A DNA stretch of 12,335 nt, from contig CP070840.1 in assembly GCA_020342025.1 (NCBI GenBank), positions 2,384,674 to 2,397,008 of the forward strand, given 5' to 3'. Shown here piece by piece: positions 5,577 through 12,335 of the stretch (position 1 is its first letter; every line of letters begins with the position of its first letter). The notes under the pieces were generated by a model. It did no database searches. It was given only the letters and a program-made list of their open reading frames with translations, and was not told where the DNA came from. This stretch comes from Deltaproteobacteria bacterium. Lineage in GTDB: Bacteria > Desulfobacterota > DSM-4660 > Desulfatiglandales > HGW-15. The position numbers were made by a program, and so were the translations under genes.

Positions 5577-6422
5577 CTATAGCTCCAGCTCGTTTTCTTC
5601 TTTGGCCGCTTCGACAATCATGCTGGCGTCCTTTTCTTTGGCGAGCCTTTGGCACTGAGACTTGATTGCTGTCACTTCTGGGTCTTTTCTGGAGGGATCA
5701 TGATGGAAGAGGACCAGTTTTTTTACCTTAGCCCGGTTCGCCAAATCAACCACGGATCGATAATCCGAATGACCCCAGCCTTCGCGTCTTTTGATCTCCT
5801 GGGGAGTGTACTGACAGTCATGAATGAGGATGTCCGCATTTTCAGAGAACTGAGCATATCCCTCAGGTTTTCGTCCTTCCCAAGCGTCCTCTCTCAACTC
5901 ATTGTCCGTGATGAAGACGAGAGTCTTTCCTCCTTCGCGAAAACGAAAACCAAATCCGCCCTGGGGATGCTGGAGGGGGACACTCTCAATGATCGTCCCA
6001 TCAATCTCTAGTTCACCATCCTTCAGATGGTCGAGATATTCCACCTCTGCTTTAATCTCGTCGAATTTTATAGGGAAGAACCCGTCTCCCATCTTGCTAT
6101 CAAGTGTGCTTCTGAGCCCTTTCATACAGGTGGGGTATCCGTCAATTCGTATCCTGGTGGATGGATCATAGATTGGCGCAAAAAAGGGAAACCCGAGAAT
6201 GTGATCCCAGTGTATATGAGTCATTAAGAGATAAATGTCCACGTGCTCATTATTGGAAATCAACTGCTCGCCAAGGGATCTAATGCCTGTTCCAGCGTCT
6301 ATGATAACCTTTTTCCCTCTCTTGAGTGTAAGTTCAAGGCACGTGGTGTTCCCACCATACGTGGTGGTATGCTTACCAGGCACCGGCGTGGAACCTCTTG
6401 TGCCCCAAAACTTTATCTTCAT
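5577..6422 (-). CDS. Metallo-beta-lactamase-fold hydrolase
   Basis: A 281-residue enzyme of the metallo-beta-lactamase superfamily, subgroup beginning MKIKFWGTRGSTPVPG, which is related to class II cyclic-nucleotide phosphodiesterases and RNase Z-like phosphodiesterases. Metal ligands are visible: the core motif THIHWDH (68-74), His152 (PLQHPQG), Asp173 (FITDNE) and His240 or His241 (LFHHDP). IDAGTG (41-46) and the ADILIHDCQY segment (196-205) also fit. The substrate cannot be deduced; phosphodiester hydrolysis is most likely. No signal peptide is present, so it is cytoplasmic. The start lacks a strong ribosome-binding site but coincides with the conserved beginning of the family. A promoter with TTGACA lies about 110 nt upstream, giving a long leader that contains an inverted repeat. 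Confidence 0.85.
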   Translation of the reverse strand: MKIKFWGTRGSTPVPGKHTTTYGGNTTCLELTLKRGKKVIIDAGTGIRSLGEQLISNNEHVDIYLLMTHIHWDHILGFPFFAPIYDPSTRIRIDGYPTCMKGLRSTLDSKMGDGFFPIKFDEIKAEVEYLDHLKDGELEIDGTIIESVPLQHPQGGFGFRFREGGKTLVFITDNELREDAWEGRKPEGYAQFSENADILIHDCQYTPQEIKRREGWGHSDYRSVVDLANRAKVKKLVLFHHDPSRKDPEVTAIKSQCQRLAKEKDASMIVEAAKEENELEL

Positions 6423-6460
6423 CTTGGATTACCCTATAGTGCAGTGTGAAAATCCATTTC

Positions 6461-6527
6461 CCCTTTCATTCTGGAAAGATTTATTGAAAAGGTGAACTCA
6501 ATGGAATATGCTAAAACAATGAAAGGG
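6461..6527. repeat. 10-bp inverted repeat in the divergent promoter region
   Basis: CCCTTTCATT (6461-6470) and its exact complement AATGAAAGGG (6518-6527) are 47 bp apart, with a smaller pair nested inside (ATTGA 6483-6487 with TCAAT 6498-6502). It lies in the leader of the minus-strand hydrolase gene and overlaps the candidate plus-strand promoter. It could be an RNA hairpin in that leader or a paired operator. Confidence 0.45.
6484..6512 (+). promoter_or_regulatory. Candidate promoter of the PHP-like gene
   Basis: TTGAAA (6484-6489), a 17-bp spacer and TATGCT (6507-6512) lie about 75 nt before the start at 6587. The match is fair rather than strong. Confidence 0.4.
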
Positions 6528-6534
6528 TTATGGC

Positions 6535-6563
6535 AATTTACGTGATCCCTTAATTTGTGTCAA
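6535..6563 (-). promoter_or_regulatory. Promoter of the metallo-hydrolase gene
   Basis: On the minus strand a consensus TTGACA (6558-6563) and TAAATT (6535-6540) are 17 bp apart. The transcript would carry a leader of roughly 105 nt containing the inverted repeat at 6461-6527. Confidence 0.55.
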
Positions 6564-6586
6564 TTTAAAAAACCCGTGAAACGAGC

Positions 6587-8071
6587 ATGATAAGGACACC
6601 ATTTTCATCAATTATCAAAGCCCGTAAGATCATTCTACCGCTGGCGCTCGCGCTCCTGTCCGTTATCACAACACAGCCCTCCAGAGCTGAATCCAATCCA
6701 CCCCGCCTATACATGGCCGTGACCGGACTTGCTGACCTGCGATCCACGTTCAGCGACGGAACGCATAGCATTGAGGAACTTGTGCAAATGGCTGAATCGC
6801 GGGGCTTTAGAGTTGTTTTCATCAACGATCACGATCGAATTGCCCTCTCCTATGGCATACCTCCGTTTCGAAGAATCATAAGATACAAAAAGGAATTTCG
6901 GTCAATAATGACCCATGGACCCGAGCAATTCCTGAAGGAAATCGAACGGGTATCTAAGAAGTTCCCCAACGTCTTAATCATTCCGGGTTGTATCACATCC
7001 GCCTATTACTACTGGACCGGCTCTTGGCTCAAGAAGAATTTGGTCGTCCACGAGTATGATCGAAGGATTCTCATTTTTAATTTTAATAAGCCAAAGGATT
7101 ATACTTTTATCCCAAATCCTCACAACAAACTGTCCCTCAAATACACGAAGGAGCTCCTCCCTGGGCTAGCCATATTCCTGATTCCCCTTTTCTTAGGATG
7201 CCTACTCACGAGATGGAAAGGCTTCTACCGTTGGATGGGCATGGTCCTCATCGCCTTCTCTGTTCTGGCCATTGTAGATTATAACCCGTTCAGGAGTTCG
7301 CGGTTCAGCCCCTACGAAGGGGACCAACGAATCGCTCCGTTTCAGGAACTGATTGACTACGTTAACGAGAGGGGCGGGTTTTCTTTCTGGAATTACCCGG
7401 AACAGAGATCGGGTATCCGAGAATATGGTCCTATCAGGGTGAATACACCTCCCTATCCCGAAGTCCTTCATCAGTCCAGGAACTACACAGGCTTTGCAGC
7501 GATCTACGGGGAAAACGTCAGCGTCACAGACCCAGGAAAAGAGTGGGACAGGGTCCTAAATGAATACTGTCGCGGAGAGAGGCAAAAACCGGTATGGGGG
7601 ATTTCTACGGCTGATTTCCACAGGGACGGTCATTCAGTTCAAAGGCTCGGCGCTTACCCGACCACTTTCCTCGTTAGGGAGTTCTCCAAGAGAGGAGTCC
7701 TAGAAGCCATTGAAAAGGGCCGCATGTACTGTTCGCTCGCAAAGGGTGAAGTTTGGCCAAGGTTTGATTATTTCAATGTGCTAGGAAGCCCAGGTGAGAA
7801 GGTCTTCATGGGTGAGACATTGACCACGTCTCGTCATCCGGTCATCAAGTTTAGGGTATCTTATGAAAATGAGAAGGCCATTCCTGTGAACATTCTGCTT
7901 ATACGGGGGGGAACGCTGCTCCATACCTTTAAGGATGTGACACCCATGGAAATAGAATATACAGACGAGAAAGCACCACCTAACAAGAAGACCTATTACC
8001 GACTGATGGACTCAAGAAAGCATCTGGCCTCCAATCCCATATTCGTAACTTACAAACCCGAGGGATTTTAG
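6587..8071 (+). CDS. Membrane-anchored PHP-like protein with degenerate metal site
   Basis: A 494-residue protein resembling the PHP (polymerase and histidinol phosphatase) fold. A signal or anchor segment (about 15-33) precedes ADLRSTFSDGTHSIEELV (49-66), the counterpart of PHP motif I, and VVFINDHDR (76-84), motif II. TADFH (341-345) matches a late PHP motif. Two hydrophobic segments (about 191-208 and 216-231) form a membrane hairpin inside the domain, which would leave both halves on the same, probably periplasmic, side. The usual motif I histidines are absent (DLRST where DLHxH is expected), and the Glu after 'PG' seems replaced (PGCITS, 133-138), so metal binding and phosphoesterase activity are doubtful. 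The C-terminal 100 residues look like a beta-rich domain. No strong Shine-Dalgarno precedes the ATG. The heptamer array begins within its last codons. Confidence 0.65.
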   Translation: MIRTPFSSIIKARKIILPLALALLSVITTQPSRAESNPPRLYMAVTGLADLRSTFSDGTHSIEELVQMAESRGFRVVFINDHDRIALSYGIPPFRRIIRYKKEFRSIMTHGPEQFLKEIERVSKKFPNVLIIPGCITSAYYYWTGSWLKKNLVVHEYDRRILIFNFNKPKDYTFIPNPHNKLSLKYTKELLPGLAIFLIPLFLGCLLTRWKGFYRWMGMVLIAFSVLAIVDYNPFRSSRFSPYEGDQRIAPFQELIDYVNERGGFSFWNYPEQRSGIREYGPIRVNTPPYPEVLHQSRNYTGFAAIYGENVSVTDPGKEWDRVLNEYCRGERQKPVWGISTADFHRDGHSVQRLGAYPTTFLVREFSKRGVLEAIEKGRMYCSLAKGEVWPRFDYFNVLGSPGEKVFMGETLTTSRHPVIKFRVSYENEKAIPVNILLIRGGTLLHTFKDVTPMEIEYTDEKAPPNKKTYYRLMDSRKHLASNPIFVTYKPEGF

Positions 8072-8120
8072 ATTTTCGATTTTAGATTTTCGATTTTCGA
8101 TCTTAAATTTCCAATTTTTA
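8065..8120 (+). repeat. Left 7-bp repeat array flanking the four-helix-bundle gene
   Basis: Eight consecutive heptamers in exact 7-bp register: ATTTTAG, ATTTTCG, ATTTTAG, ATTTTCG, ATTTTCG, ATCTTAA, ATTTCCA, ATTTTTA. The first unit contains the TAG stop of the PHP-like gene. The units become more divergent towards the four-helix-bundle gene. Confidence 0.85.
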
Positions 8121-8193
8121 CAAGCGAACGGCTCGATTGAAAACAGCAGTTCAATAAGCAAGTAGAAATCATGAATTTATTTCGGAGGCATCA

Positions 8194-8547
8194 ATGGGCG
8201 AAAAAGAACTAAAAGACAGAACCAAGCAATTTGCTCTAAGGGTAATCCGATCAGTCCAGTCTTTGCCTAACACCATCGAGGCTCAAACAATTGGCAGACA
8301 ACTTCTGAAAGCGGGGACCTCGGTTGGGGCAAATTACAGAGCTGCCTGCAGAGGGCGATCCAGAGCCGAATTTGCTGCGAAATTGGGTATTGTCGAAGAA
8401 GAGTCGGATGAGAGCGCGTTTTGGCTGGAAATCATTATAGAAGCTGATTTGTTGAAAAAACATTTGGTTCAACCTTTGCTCAACGAGGCTGACGAACTTG
8501 TCGCAATTATGGTGGCGTCAAGAAAATCGACAAAGAAAAACCTTTAA
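8194..8547 (+). CDS. Four-helix-bundle protein (23S rRNA intervening-sequence type)
   Basis: A 117-residue protein of the four-helix-bundle family (TIGR02436, PF05635), first known from genes inside intervening sequences of 23S rRNA and related to the Avd accessory protein of diversity-generating retroelements. Diagnostic segments are LPNTIEAQTIGRQLLKAGTSVGANYRAA (24-51) and SRAEFAAKLGIVEEESDESAFWLE (56-79). The protein forms homopentamers in studied homologues and has a basic surface; its cellular role is unclear. GGAGG lies 6 nt before the ATG. It stands between the PHP-like gene and asnB, bracketed by inverted arrays of 7-bp repeats (8065-8120 and 8545-8579), as though it entered this locus as a self-contained unit. 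No rRNA sequence, reverse transcriptase or variable repeat is nearby, so neither the rRNA nor the retroelement setting applies. Confidence 0.92.
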   Translation: MGEKELKDRTKQFALRVIRSVQSLPNTIEAQTIGRQLLKAGTSVGANYRAACRGRSRAEFAAKLGIVEEESDESAFWLEIIIEADLLKKHLVQPLLNEADELVAIMVASRKSTKKNL

Positions 8548-8579
8548 CAATCGGAAATCCCCAATCTAAAATCTAAAAT
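8545..8579 (-). repeat. Right 7-bp repeat array, inverted relative to the left one
   Basis: Read on the minus strand from 8579: ATTTTAG, ATTTTAG, ATTGGGG, ATTTCCG, ATTGTTA, again in exact 7-bp register and including the TAA stop of the four-helix-bundle gene. The outermost units match the outermost unit of the left array, making a terminal inverted repeat. Confidence 0.8.
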
Positions 8580-8650
8580 GACAAGGCTATCTCTAGTACA
8601 TGCTGGAACAATGGCCCTGATATTTGATAGAATTTAATAGGGTATCCCTC

Positions 8651-10570
8651 ATGTGTGGAATATGCGGAAAACTGGTTTTTGATGGGAAAGGAATAAGCGA
8701 AGATCTGCTTAAGACCATGTGCAAATCCTTTTCCTACAGGGGACCGGATGACGAAGGTATTTCCATCTCTCCTCCTGTGGGTCTGGGGCATCGCCGTCTG
8801 AGCATCATTGATCTCTCCCCGGCAGGACATCAGCCCATGAGGAATGAAGACGGGACTATATGCCTTGTCTTCAACGGAGAAATATATGATTTTCAGGAAC
8901 TCAGGGAGAGGCTCAAATCGAATGGGCACACCCTGAAAAGCCGTACCGATACAGAAACCATCATTCACCTTTTTGAGGAGGAAGGCATCGAATGTTTGAA
9001 GCACCTGAACGGTATGTTTGCCTTTGCCCTTTGGGACCAGAAGCAGCAAAAACTTTGGCTCGGAAGAGACCGTCTGGGCATAAAGCCCCTTAATTACTAC
9101 TGGGACGGTAGGCGGTTTGTCTTCGCCTCAGAAATAAAGGCCATACTATGTGATCCTGACGTATCCAGGGAGATCGATCCTGAGGCCCTAGATCTGTACC
9201 TGACACTAAACTACATCCCAGCCCCCTGGACCATCTTCAAAAACATACGAAAACTGACACCAGGAAGTTACCTTGTTGCGGAGAAGGGGAAAATATCTGT
9301 GGAGACTTACTGGGATATCCCGGTGGGTGGGGCCAAGAGAGATTCCACCTCAACCCGCGGCGCAATGGGAGAAGAAACAACTGATTTCAAAAAAGGTCTT
9401 TACGCCCTCTTGGAGGGTGCCGTAAAACGTCGTCTCATCTCAGACGTTCCTCTGGGTGCCTTTCTGAGCGGTGGTATAGACTCGAGCATCATCGTGGCCC
9501 TTATGGCCAGAAACTCCTCCCGCCCAGTGAAGACCTTCTCAATCGGTTACAAAGACCTTTCCTCCTTTGATGAAACAAAATACGCCCGGGAAGTGGCCAA
9601 GTTCAATAAAACTGAGCATCAAGAGTTCAAGCTTGGATACAAGGACATTTTAGACGCCTTTCCCGCAGTCTTGGAGACGCTTGATGAGCCTTTTGCGGAC
9701 TCTTCTGCCGTTCCCACCTTCATCGTCTCCAGGGAGACGAGGCGTCATGTGACCGTTGCCCTTTCGGGGGATGGAGGAGACGAACTCTTTGCAGGGTACA
9801 GGATGTATCTGGGAGAATACTGGTCCCGGTACTATACCAAAATCCCCCTATTTCTTAGAGCAGGGCTAATCGCCCCACTGTTAAATGCCTTGCCCGATGC
9901 AAGAGATAAGCCGAGTCTGGAAATGGTGAGAAGGATGAAGAAATTTGTCAGAGGAATGAGTATTGCTTTTCCTGACCGATTCTACGGCTGGCGCGAGATA
10001 TTTCCTTTCTCTATGAGGCAAGAATTGTTGAACAAGCCACCAGGAGAAAATCTCTACCTCAACGTGGTGCGTGCGATGGTGGAAGAGGAAAAAGACCGTT
10101 TCGATGGCGATATCATCAACCTGATGCTTTATATGGATGTGAAGGGTTTGCTTCCCGGAGATATGCTCACAAAAGTGGACCGAATGAGCATGGCCAACTC
10201 CCTGGAGGTGCGGGTGCCTTTTCTGGACCACACTTTTGCAGAATATGTTTTCCAGATAAAAGGGCATATGAAACTGAAAGGAAAAAGTAGGAAATATATC
10301 CTCATAGAAACGTTTAAAGATCTCTTGCCTCCTTCCCTCCACAGAAGGCCAAAATGGGGTTTCGAGATGCCCATAGGGGCCTGGTTGAGAAATGAGTTGA
10401 AGTTTCTCATCGATGAATATCTCTCTGAGCACCTCATCAGAAAACAGGCGTTCTTTAATTATGAAATCATAGAAGATTTGATCAACAACCACATGAATGG
10501 CCGTCAAGATACCTCATGGCACCTATGGAATCTTATTGTGTTTCAACACTGGCATAAGACATATTTTTAG
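8651..10570 (+). CDS. asnB: Asparagine synthetase B (glutamine-hydrolysing)
   Basis: A 639-residue two-domain amidotransferase making asparagine from aspartate, ATP and glutamine. The start at 8651 is fixed by MCGICG: Met is removed to expose Cys2, the nucleophile of the N-terminal glutaminase domain. That domain also shows YRGPDDEG (29-36), HRRLSIIDLS (47-56) and NGEIYD (75-80). The synthetase domain has the ATP pyrophosphatase loop FLSGGIDSS (271-279), LDEPFADSS (344-352) and LSGDGGDELFAGY (371-383). Length fits the long bacterial AsnB group (about 600-650), which includes enzymes modifying surface polysaccharide or peptide precursors, so a role outside free asparagine supply is possible. 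The ribosome-binding site is weak. The gene follows the right heptamer array and ends just before a third array. Confidence 0.93.
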   Translation: MCGICGKLVFDGKGISEDLLKTMCKSFSYRGPDDEGISISPPVGLGHRRLSIIDLSPAGHQPMRNEDGTICLVFNGEIYDFQELRERLKSNGHTLKSRTDTETIIHLFEEEGIECLKHLNGMFAFALWDQKQQKLWLGRDRLGIKPLNYYWDGRRFVFASEIKAILCDPDVSREIDPEALDLYLTLNYIPAPWTIFKNIRKLTPGSYLVAEKGKISVETYWDIPVGGAKRDSTSTRGAMGEETTDFKKGLYALLEGAVKRRLISDVPLGAFLSGGIDSSIIVALMARNSSRPVKTFSIGYKDLSSFDETKYAREVAKFNKTEHQEFKLGYKDILDAFPAVLETLDEPFADSSAVPTFIVSRETRRHVTVALSGDGGDELFAGYRMYLGEYWSRYYTKIPLFLRAGLIAPLLNALPDARDKPSLEMVRRMKKFVRGMSIAFPDRFYGWREIFPFSMRQELLNKPPGENLYLNVVRAMVEEEKDRFDGDIINLMLYMDVKGLLPGDMLTKVDRMSMANSLEVRVPFLDHTFAEYVFQIKGHMKLKGKSRKYILIETFKDLLPPSLHRRPKWGFEMPIGAWLRNELKFLIDEYLSEHLIRKQAFFNYEIIEDLINNHMNGRQDTSWHLWNLIVFQHWHKTYF

Positions 10571-10571
10571 G

Positions 10572-10599
10572 AAATTCGAAATCCGAAACTCGAAACAAT
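10572..10599 (+). repeat. Third short array of 7-bp repeats, after asnB
   Basis: Four heptamers in register: AAATTCG, AAATCCG, AAACTCG, AAACAAT, starting 2 nt after the asnB stop. They resemble the arrays around 8065-8579 in period and in the A/T-run plus CG pattern, but no four-helix-bundle gene is adjacent. It may be a solo remnant of the same kind of element. Confidence 0.65.
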
Positions 10600-10625
10600 T
10601 ATGTGGAAAATGGGGAGAGCTAGGA

Positions 10626-10985
10626 ATGAATTGTGATAAGTGCGGAGACCCCTTAGCGGTTGGCGAAGAGCGAGAGCTCCATGGTCAGAACCTGTGCGAT
10701 GACTGTTACATGGATACCCTCTCACCTGCCCGTGCCTGTGATCCATGGGCCGTGCATTCTGCAAAATCATTTATGAAGCAACCCATCAAGGATCCGGGTG
10801 TGAATTCCGTCCAAGCCAAGATCTTGGAAATCCTCCAGGAAAGCGGAGGCGTCGAACCAAAGATCTTGGTTGAAAGGTTGCAGATAAAGCCATCAGACCT
10901 TGAAAGAGAACTGGCTTCCCTCCGACACATGGAAAAGGTGAGAGGCGAACTCAGGGATGGCATAAAGATCGTTCGCCTCTGGTAA
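10626..10985 (+). CDS. Small zinc-ribbon protein with winged-helix-like C-terminus
   Basis: A 119-residue cytoplasmic protein. The N-terminus (MNCDKCGDPLAVGEERELHGQNLCDDCY) has two CxxC pairs (Cys3/Cys6 and Cys24/Cys27) separated by 17 residues, the layout of a LIM- or DksA-like treble-clef zinc finger. After a Pro-rich linker, residues 60-117 look like a winged helix: VQAKILEILQESGG, VEPKILVERLQIKPSDLERELASLRHMEKVRGEL, then a short beta-hairpin ending IVRLW. It is probably a nucleic-acid-binding or regulatory protein. I chose the ATG at 10626, which starts right at the first CxxC motif and follows GGGGAG and AGGA; an in-frame start further upstream would overlap asnB. It ends 3 nt before the next gene, so the two are co-transcribed. 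Confidence 0.75.
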   Translation: MNCDKCGDPLAVGEERELHGQNLCDDCYMDTLSPARACDPWAVHSAKSFMKQPIKDPGVNSVQAKILEILQESGGVEPKILVERLQIKPSDLERELASLRHMEKVRGELRDGIKIVRLW

Positions 10986-10988
10986 AGT

Positions 10989-12155
10989 ATGGTGGTGATG
11001 AGAATAGCCCGAACCCTTTTCATAGTCAGCATCCTGGCCTTGCTATTTACGGCCACCGCATGCCGTTTAAGCTATGTCCTCCATGCGGTTGCAGGTCAGG
11101 CTCAACTCCTCAATAACTCCATTCCAGTGGAAGATGCACTAAAAGCGGATTCTCTTAGTTCCCAAGAGAGAGAGCGTTTGCGCCTTGTTGCTCAAGTCAA
11201 GGCCTTTGGAGAGGGTGAGTTGGGATTAAAAGAGACGGAAAATTATCAAACCGTCTACCTGAAATCTCATAGGCCTCCCATCTATGTGGTCGCAGCATCC
11301 CCAAAGGATCGCCTGGTCAGAAAGACCTGGTGGTTCCCCATCGTGGGAAGGATGCCCTACCTGGGCTTTTTTGACGAGGGGCGTGCAAGGGCAGAAAAAG
11401 AGAGACTTTTGGAAAAGGACCTTGATGTGATAATGGGTGTCGCCGACGCCTACAGTACCTTGGGATGGTTTCAGGACCCTGTAACCCTAAATCTCCTCGA
11501 GGGATCTACAGTGAATCTGGTGGAGACCATCCTACATGAGATGACACATACGACGCTCTACCTAAAAGGAGGGGGAGAGTTCAATGAAGGCCTAGCGGGT
11601 ATGGTTGGAAAGGTGGGCGCCATTCAGTTTCTGGAGAACACATTTGGTCCATCGGATCCTTTGACCATTGAAGCCAAAAAGAATCTTGAGGATGAACACA
11701 TATTCTCTCCTTTTCTGTCCTCCCTCCTTCAACAATTGGAACAGCTTTACGACACACCCATCGGTTATGAGGAGAAGCTGACCCGAAGGGAAAAGGTCTT
11801 TGAAAAATCCCTTGTAAAGTTCAGTAGAATCAAAGGTCAATTTCAGACAGATAGATTCACCCATTTTGAGAGTTCCAAAATGAATAATGCCCATCTTCTC
11901 TCAATCGGGCTCTACCATCGCCATTTCCATCTTTTCGAGGCATTGCTAAAGGAAAAGGGAAACTCGATCAAAGAAACCATCTTATTTCTACAGGAGTTCT
12001 CAAAGGAAGAGGGGGACATCCTCGAAAGGTTGCAGGACCGGCTAGGGCGCACGGAAACTCCCAATTTACGCACTCGCAGTTTCTTGGTTGAATTACCAGT
12101 CATTTCTATAAGTGGTCTCAAAAAGACTGCCTTAGCTTATGAAAACGAGAAATAA
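10989..12155 (+). CDS. Lipoprotein aminopeptidase-like zinc protease (PF10023)
   Basis: A 388-residue protein of the predicted aminopeptidase family PF10023 (COG4324). The N-terminal hydrophobic segment ends TATAC, with Cys25 as the likely lipidated residue, although the lipobox lacks the usual Leu at -3. The typical family opening follows (CRLSYVLHAVAGQAQLL). Further signatures are WWFPIVGRMPYLGFF (114-128), DAYSTLGWFQDP (153-164), the zinc motif HEMTH (183-187) and FNEGLAG (198-204), where Glu200 is the probable third ligand. It should sit in the periplasm anchored to a membrane; the natural substrate is unknown. The start may be 10989 or the in-frame ATG at 10998, which has GGTGG just upstream. 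Its last 17 nt overlap the following AsmA-like gene. Confidence 0.85.
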   Translation: MVVMRIARTLFIVSILALLFTATACRLSYVLHAVAGQAQLLNNSIPVEDALKADSLSSQERERLRLVAQVKAFGEGELGLKETENYQTVYLKSHRPPIYVVAASPKDRLVRKTWWFPIVGRMPYLGFFDEGRARAEKERLLEKDLDVIMGVADAYSTLGWFQDPVTLNLLEGSTVNLVETILHEMTHTTLYLKGGGEFNEGLAGMVGKVGAIQFLENTFGPSDPLTIEAKKNLEDEHIFSPFLSSLLQQLEQLYDTPIGYEEKLTRREKVFEKSLVKFSRIKGQFQTDRFTHFESSKMNNAHLLSIGLYHRHFHLFEALLKEKGNSIKETILFLQEFSKEEGDILERLQDRLGRTETPNLRTRSFLVELPVISISGLKKTALAYENEK

Positions 12156-12335
12156 GATCTTCATCGCCCTTTGTCTCCTGGTCGTGCTGTTTTTGGCCTC
12201 ACTTGGCGCTGCATCCCTTTATCTCTACCATAACCCTTCTGCTACCAAACCGTTCATTGAAAAAACCATTTCAAGAACAACCGAAACAACATGCACCATC
12301 AAAACCCTCTCCTATTCCCTCGAACCCCTAAGCCT
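12139..12335 (+). CDS. AsmA-like (DUF748-type) envelope protein, N-terminal part
   Basis: The first 65 residues of a protein cut by the window edge. A short basic start (MKTRNK) leads to one hydrophobic segment (about 7-30, IFIALCLLVVLFLASLGAASLYLY), then FIEKTISRTTETTCTIKTLSYSLEPLS. A single N-terminal membrane anchor followed by 'ie..is..tg..v.i..l.ysl.Pl' is the usual opening of AsmA, TamB-neighbour and DUF748 proteins, long bridge-like proteins thought to help move lipids between membranes. It overlaps the peptidase gene by 17 nt and lacks a clear ribosome-binding site, so translation is probably coupled. With only 65 residues visible the family is likely but not certain. Confidence 0.6.
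   Translation, partial: MKTRNKIFIALCLLVVLFLASLGAASLYLYHNPSATKPFIEKTISRTTETTCTIKTLSYSLEPLS

Noticed and set aside
6501..6545. Short 14-codon frame (MEYAKTMKGLWQFT) before the PHP-like gene as a leader peptide
   Set aside because: It overlaps the inverted repeat and the predicted hydrolase promoter, and no run of regulatory codons or attenuator follows.
8194..8547. Four-helix-bundle gene as the Avd part of a diversity-generating retroelement
   Set aside because: There is no reverse transcriptase gene and no template/variable repeat pair nearby, so only the protein fold is shared.
9881..10507. Minus-strand frame of 208 codons inside asnB
   Set aside because: It is the complement of a well-conserved part of asparagine synthetase, and its His- and Phe-rich composition is typical of an antisense shadow.

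Overview
The window looks like chromosomal DNA of an anaerobic Desulfobacterota (formerly Deltaproteobacteria) or a close relative. The clues are a class 1B dihydroorotate dehydrogenase electron-transfer subunit (PyrK), secreted DUF2845/PEGA and OmpW-like proteins, a PF10023 lipoprotein peptidase next to an AsmA-like gene, a four-helix-bundle (23S-IVS type) gene, moderate GC content and strong Shine-Dalgarno sites. This placement is inferred from gene content only.

Layout. 1-1358 (minus): the 5' part of pyrK and a DUF72 gene, with a clear sigma-70 promoter at 1428-1456. 1469-2389: a gene-poor stretch of about 0.9 kb holding a minus-strand intrinsic terminator, a set of nested inverted repeats that would fold as a three-way junction, a near-consensus plus-strand promoter, and three degenerate 40-bp repeats spaced 177 and 178 bp apart. 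2390-4413 (minus): an envelope operon of two small outer-membrane beta-barrels followed by a secreted DUF2845-PEGA protein, from a promoter at 4489-4517. 4615-4952: a divergent pair of tRNA genes, Leu(CAA) and Ala(GGC), whose -35 boxes form the two arms of a perfect 19-bp palindrome; each gene has its own terminator. 4993-6422 (minus): an unrecognised 148-aa protein and a metallo-beta-lactamase-fold hydrolase. 6587-8071 (plus): a membrane-anchored PHP-like protein with degenerate metal ligands. 8065-8579: a four-helix-bundle gene bracketed by inverted arrays of 7-bp repeats, resembling a small mobile unit. 8651-12335 (plus): asparagine synthetase B, a small zinc-ribbon/winged-helix protein, a lipoprotein peptidase (HExxH), and the start of an AsmA-like protein.

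How the parts relate. The minus-strand genes at 2390-4413 are all exported and probably serve the outer membrane. The last two genes on the right are also envelope proteins and overlap by 17 nt. The most unusual material is non-coding: the heptamer arrays around the four-helix-bundle gene with a third array after asnB, the spaced repeats and fold-rich DNA at 1469-2250, and the tRNA promoter palindrome. I see no CRISPR array, complete insertion sequence or obvious defence locus.
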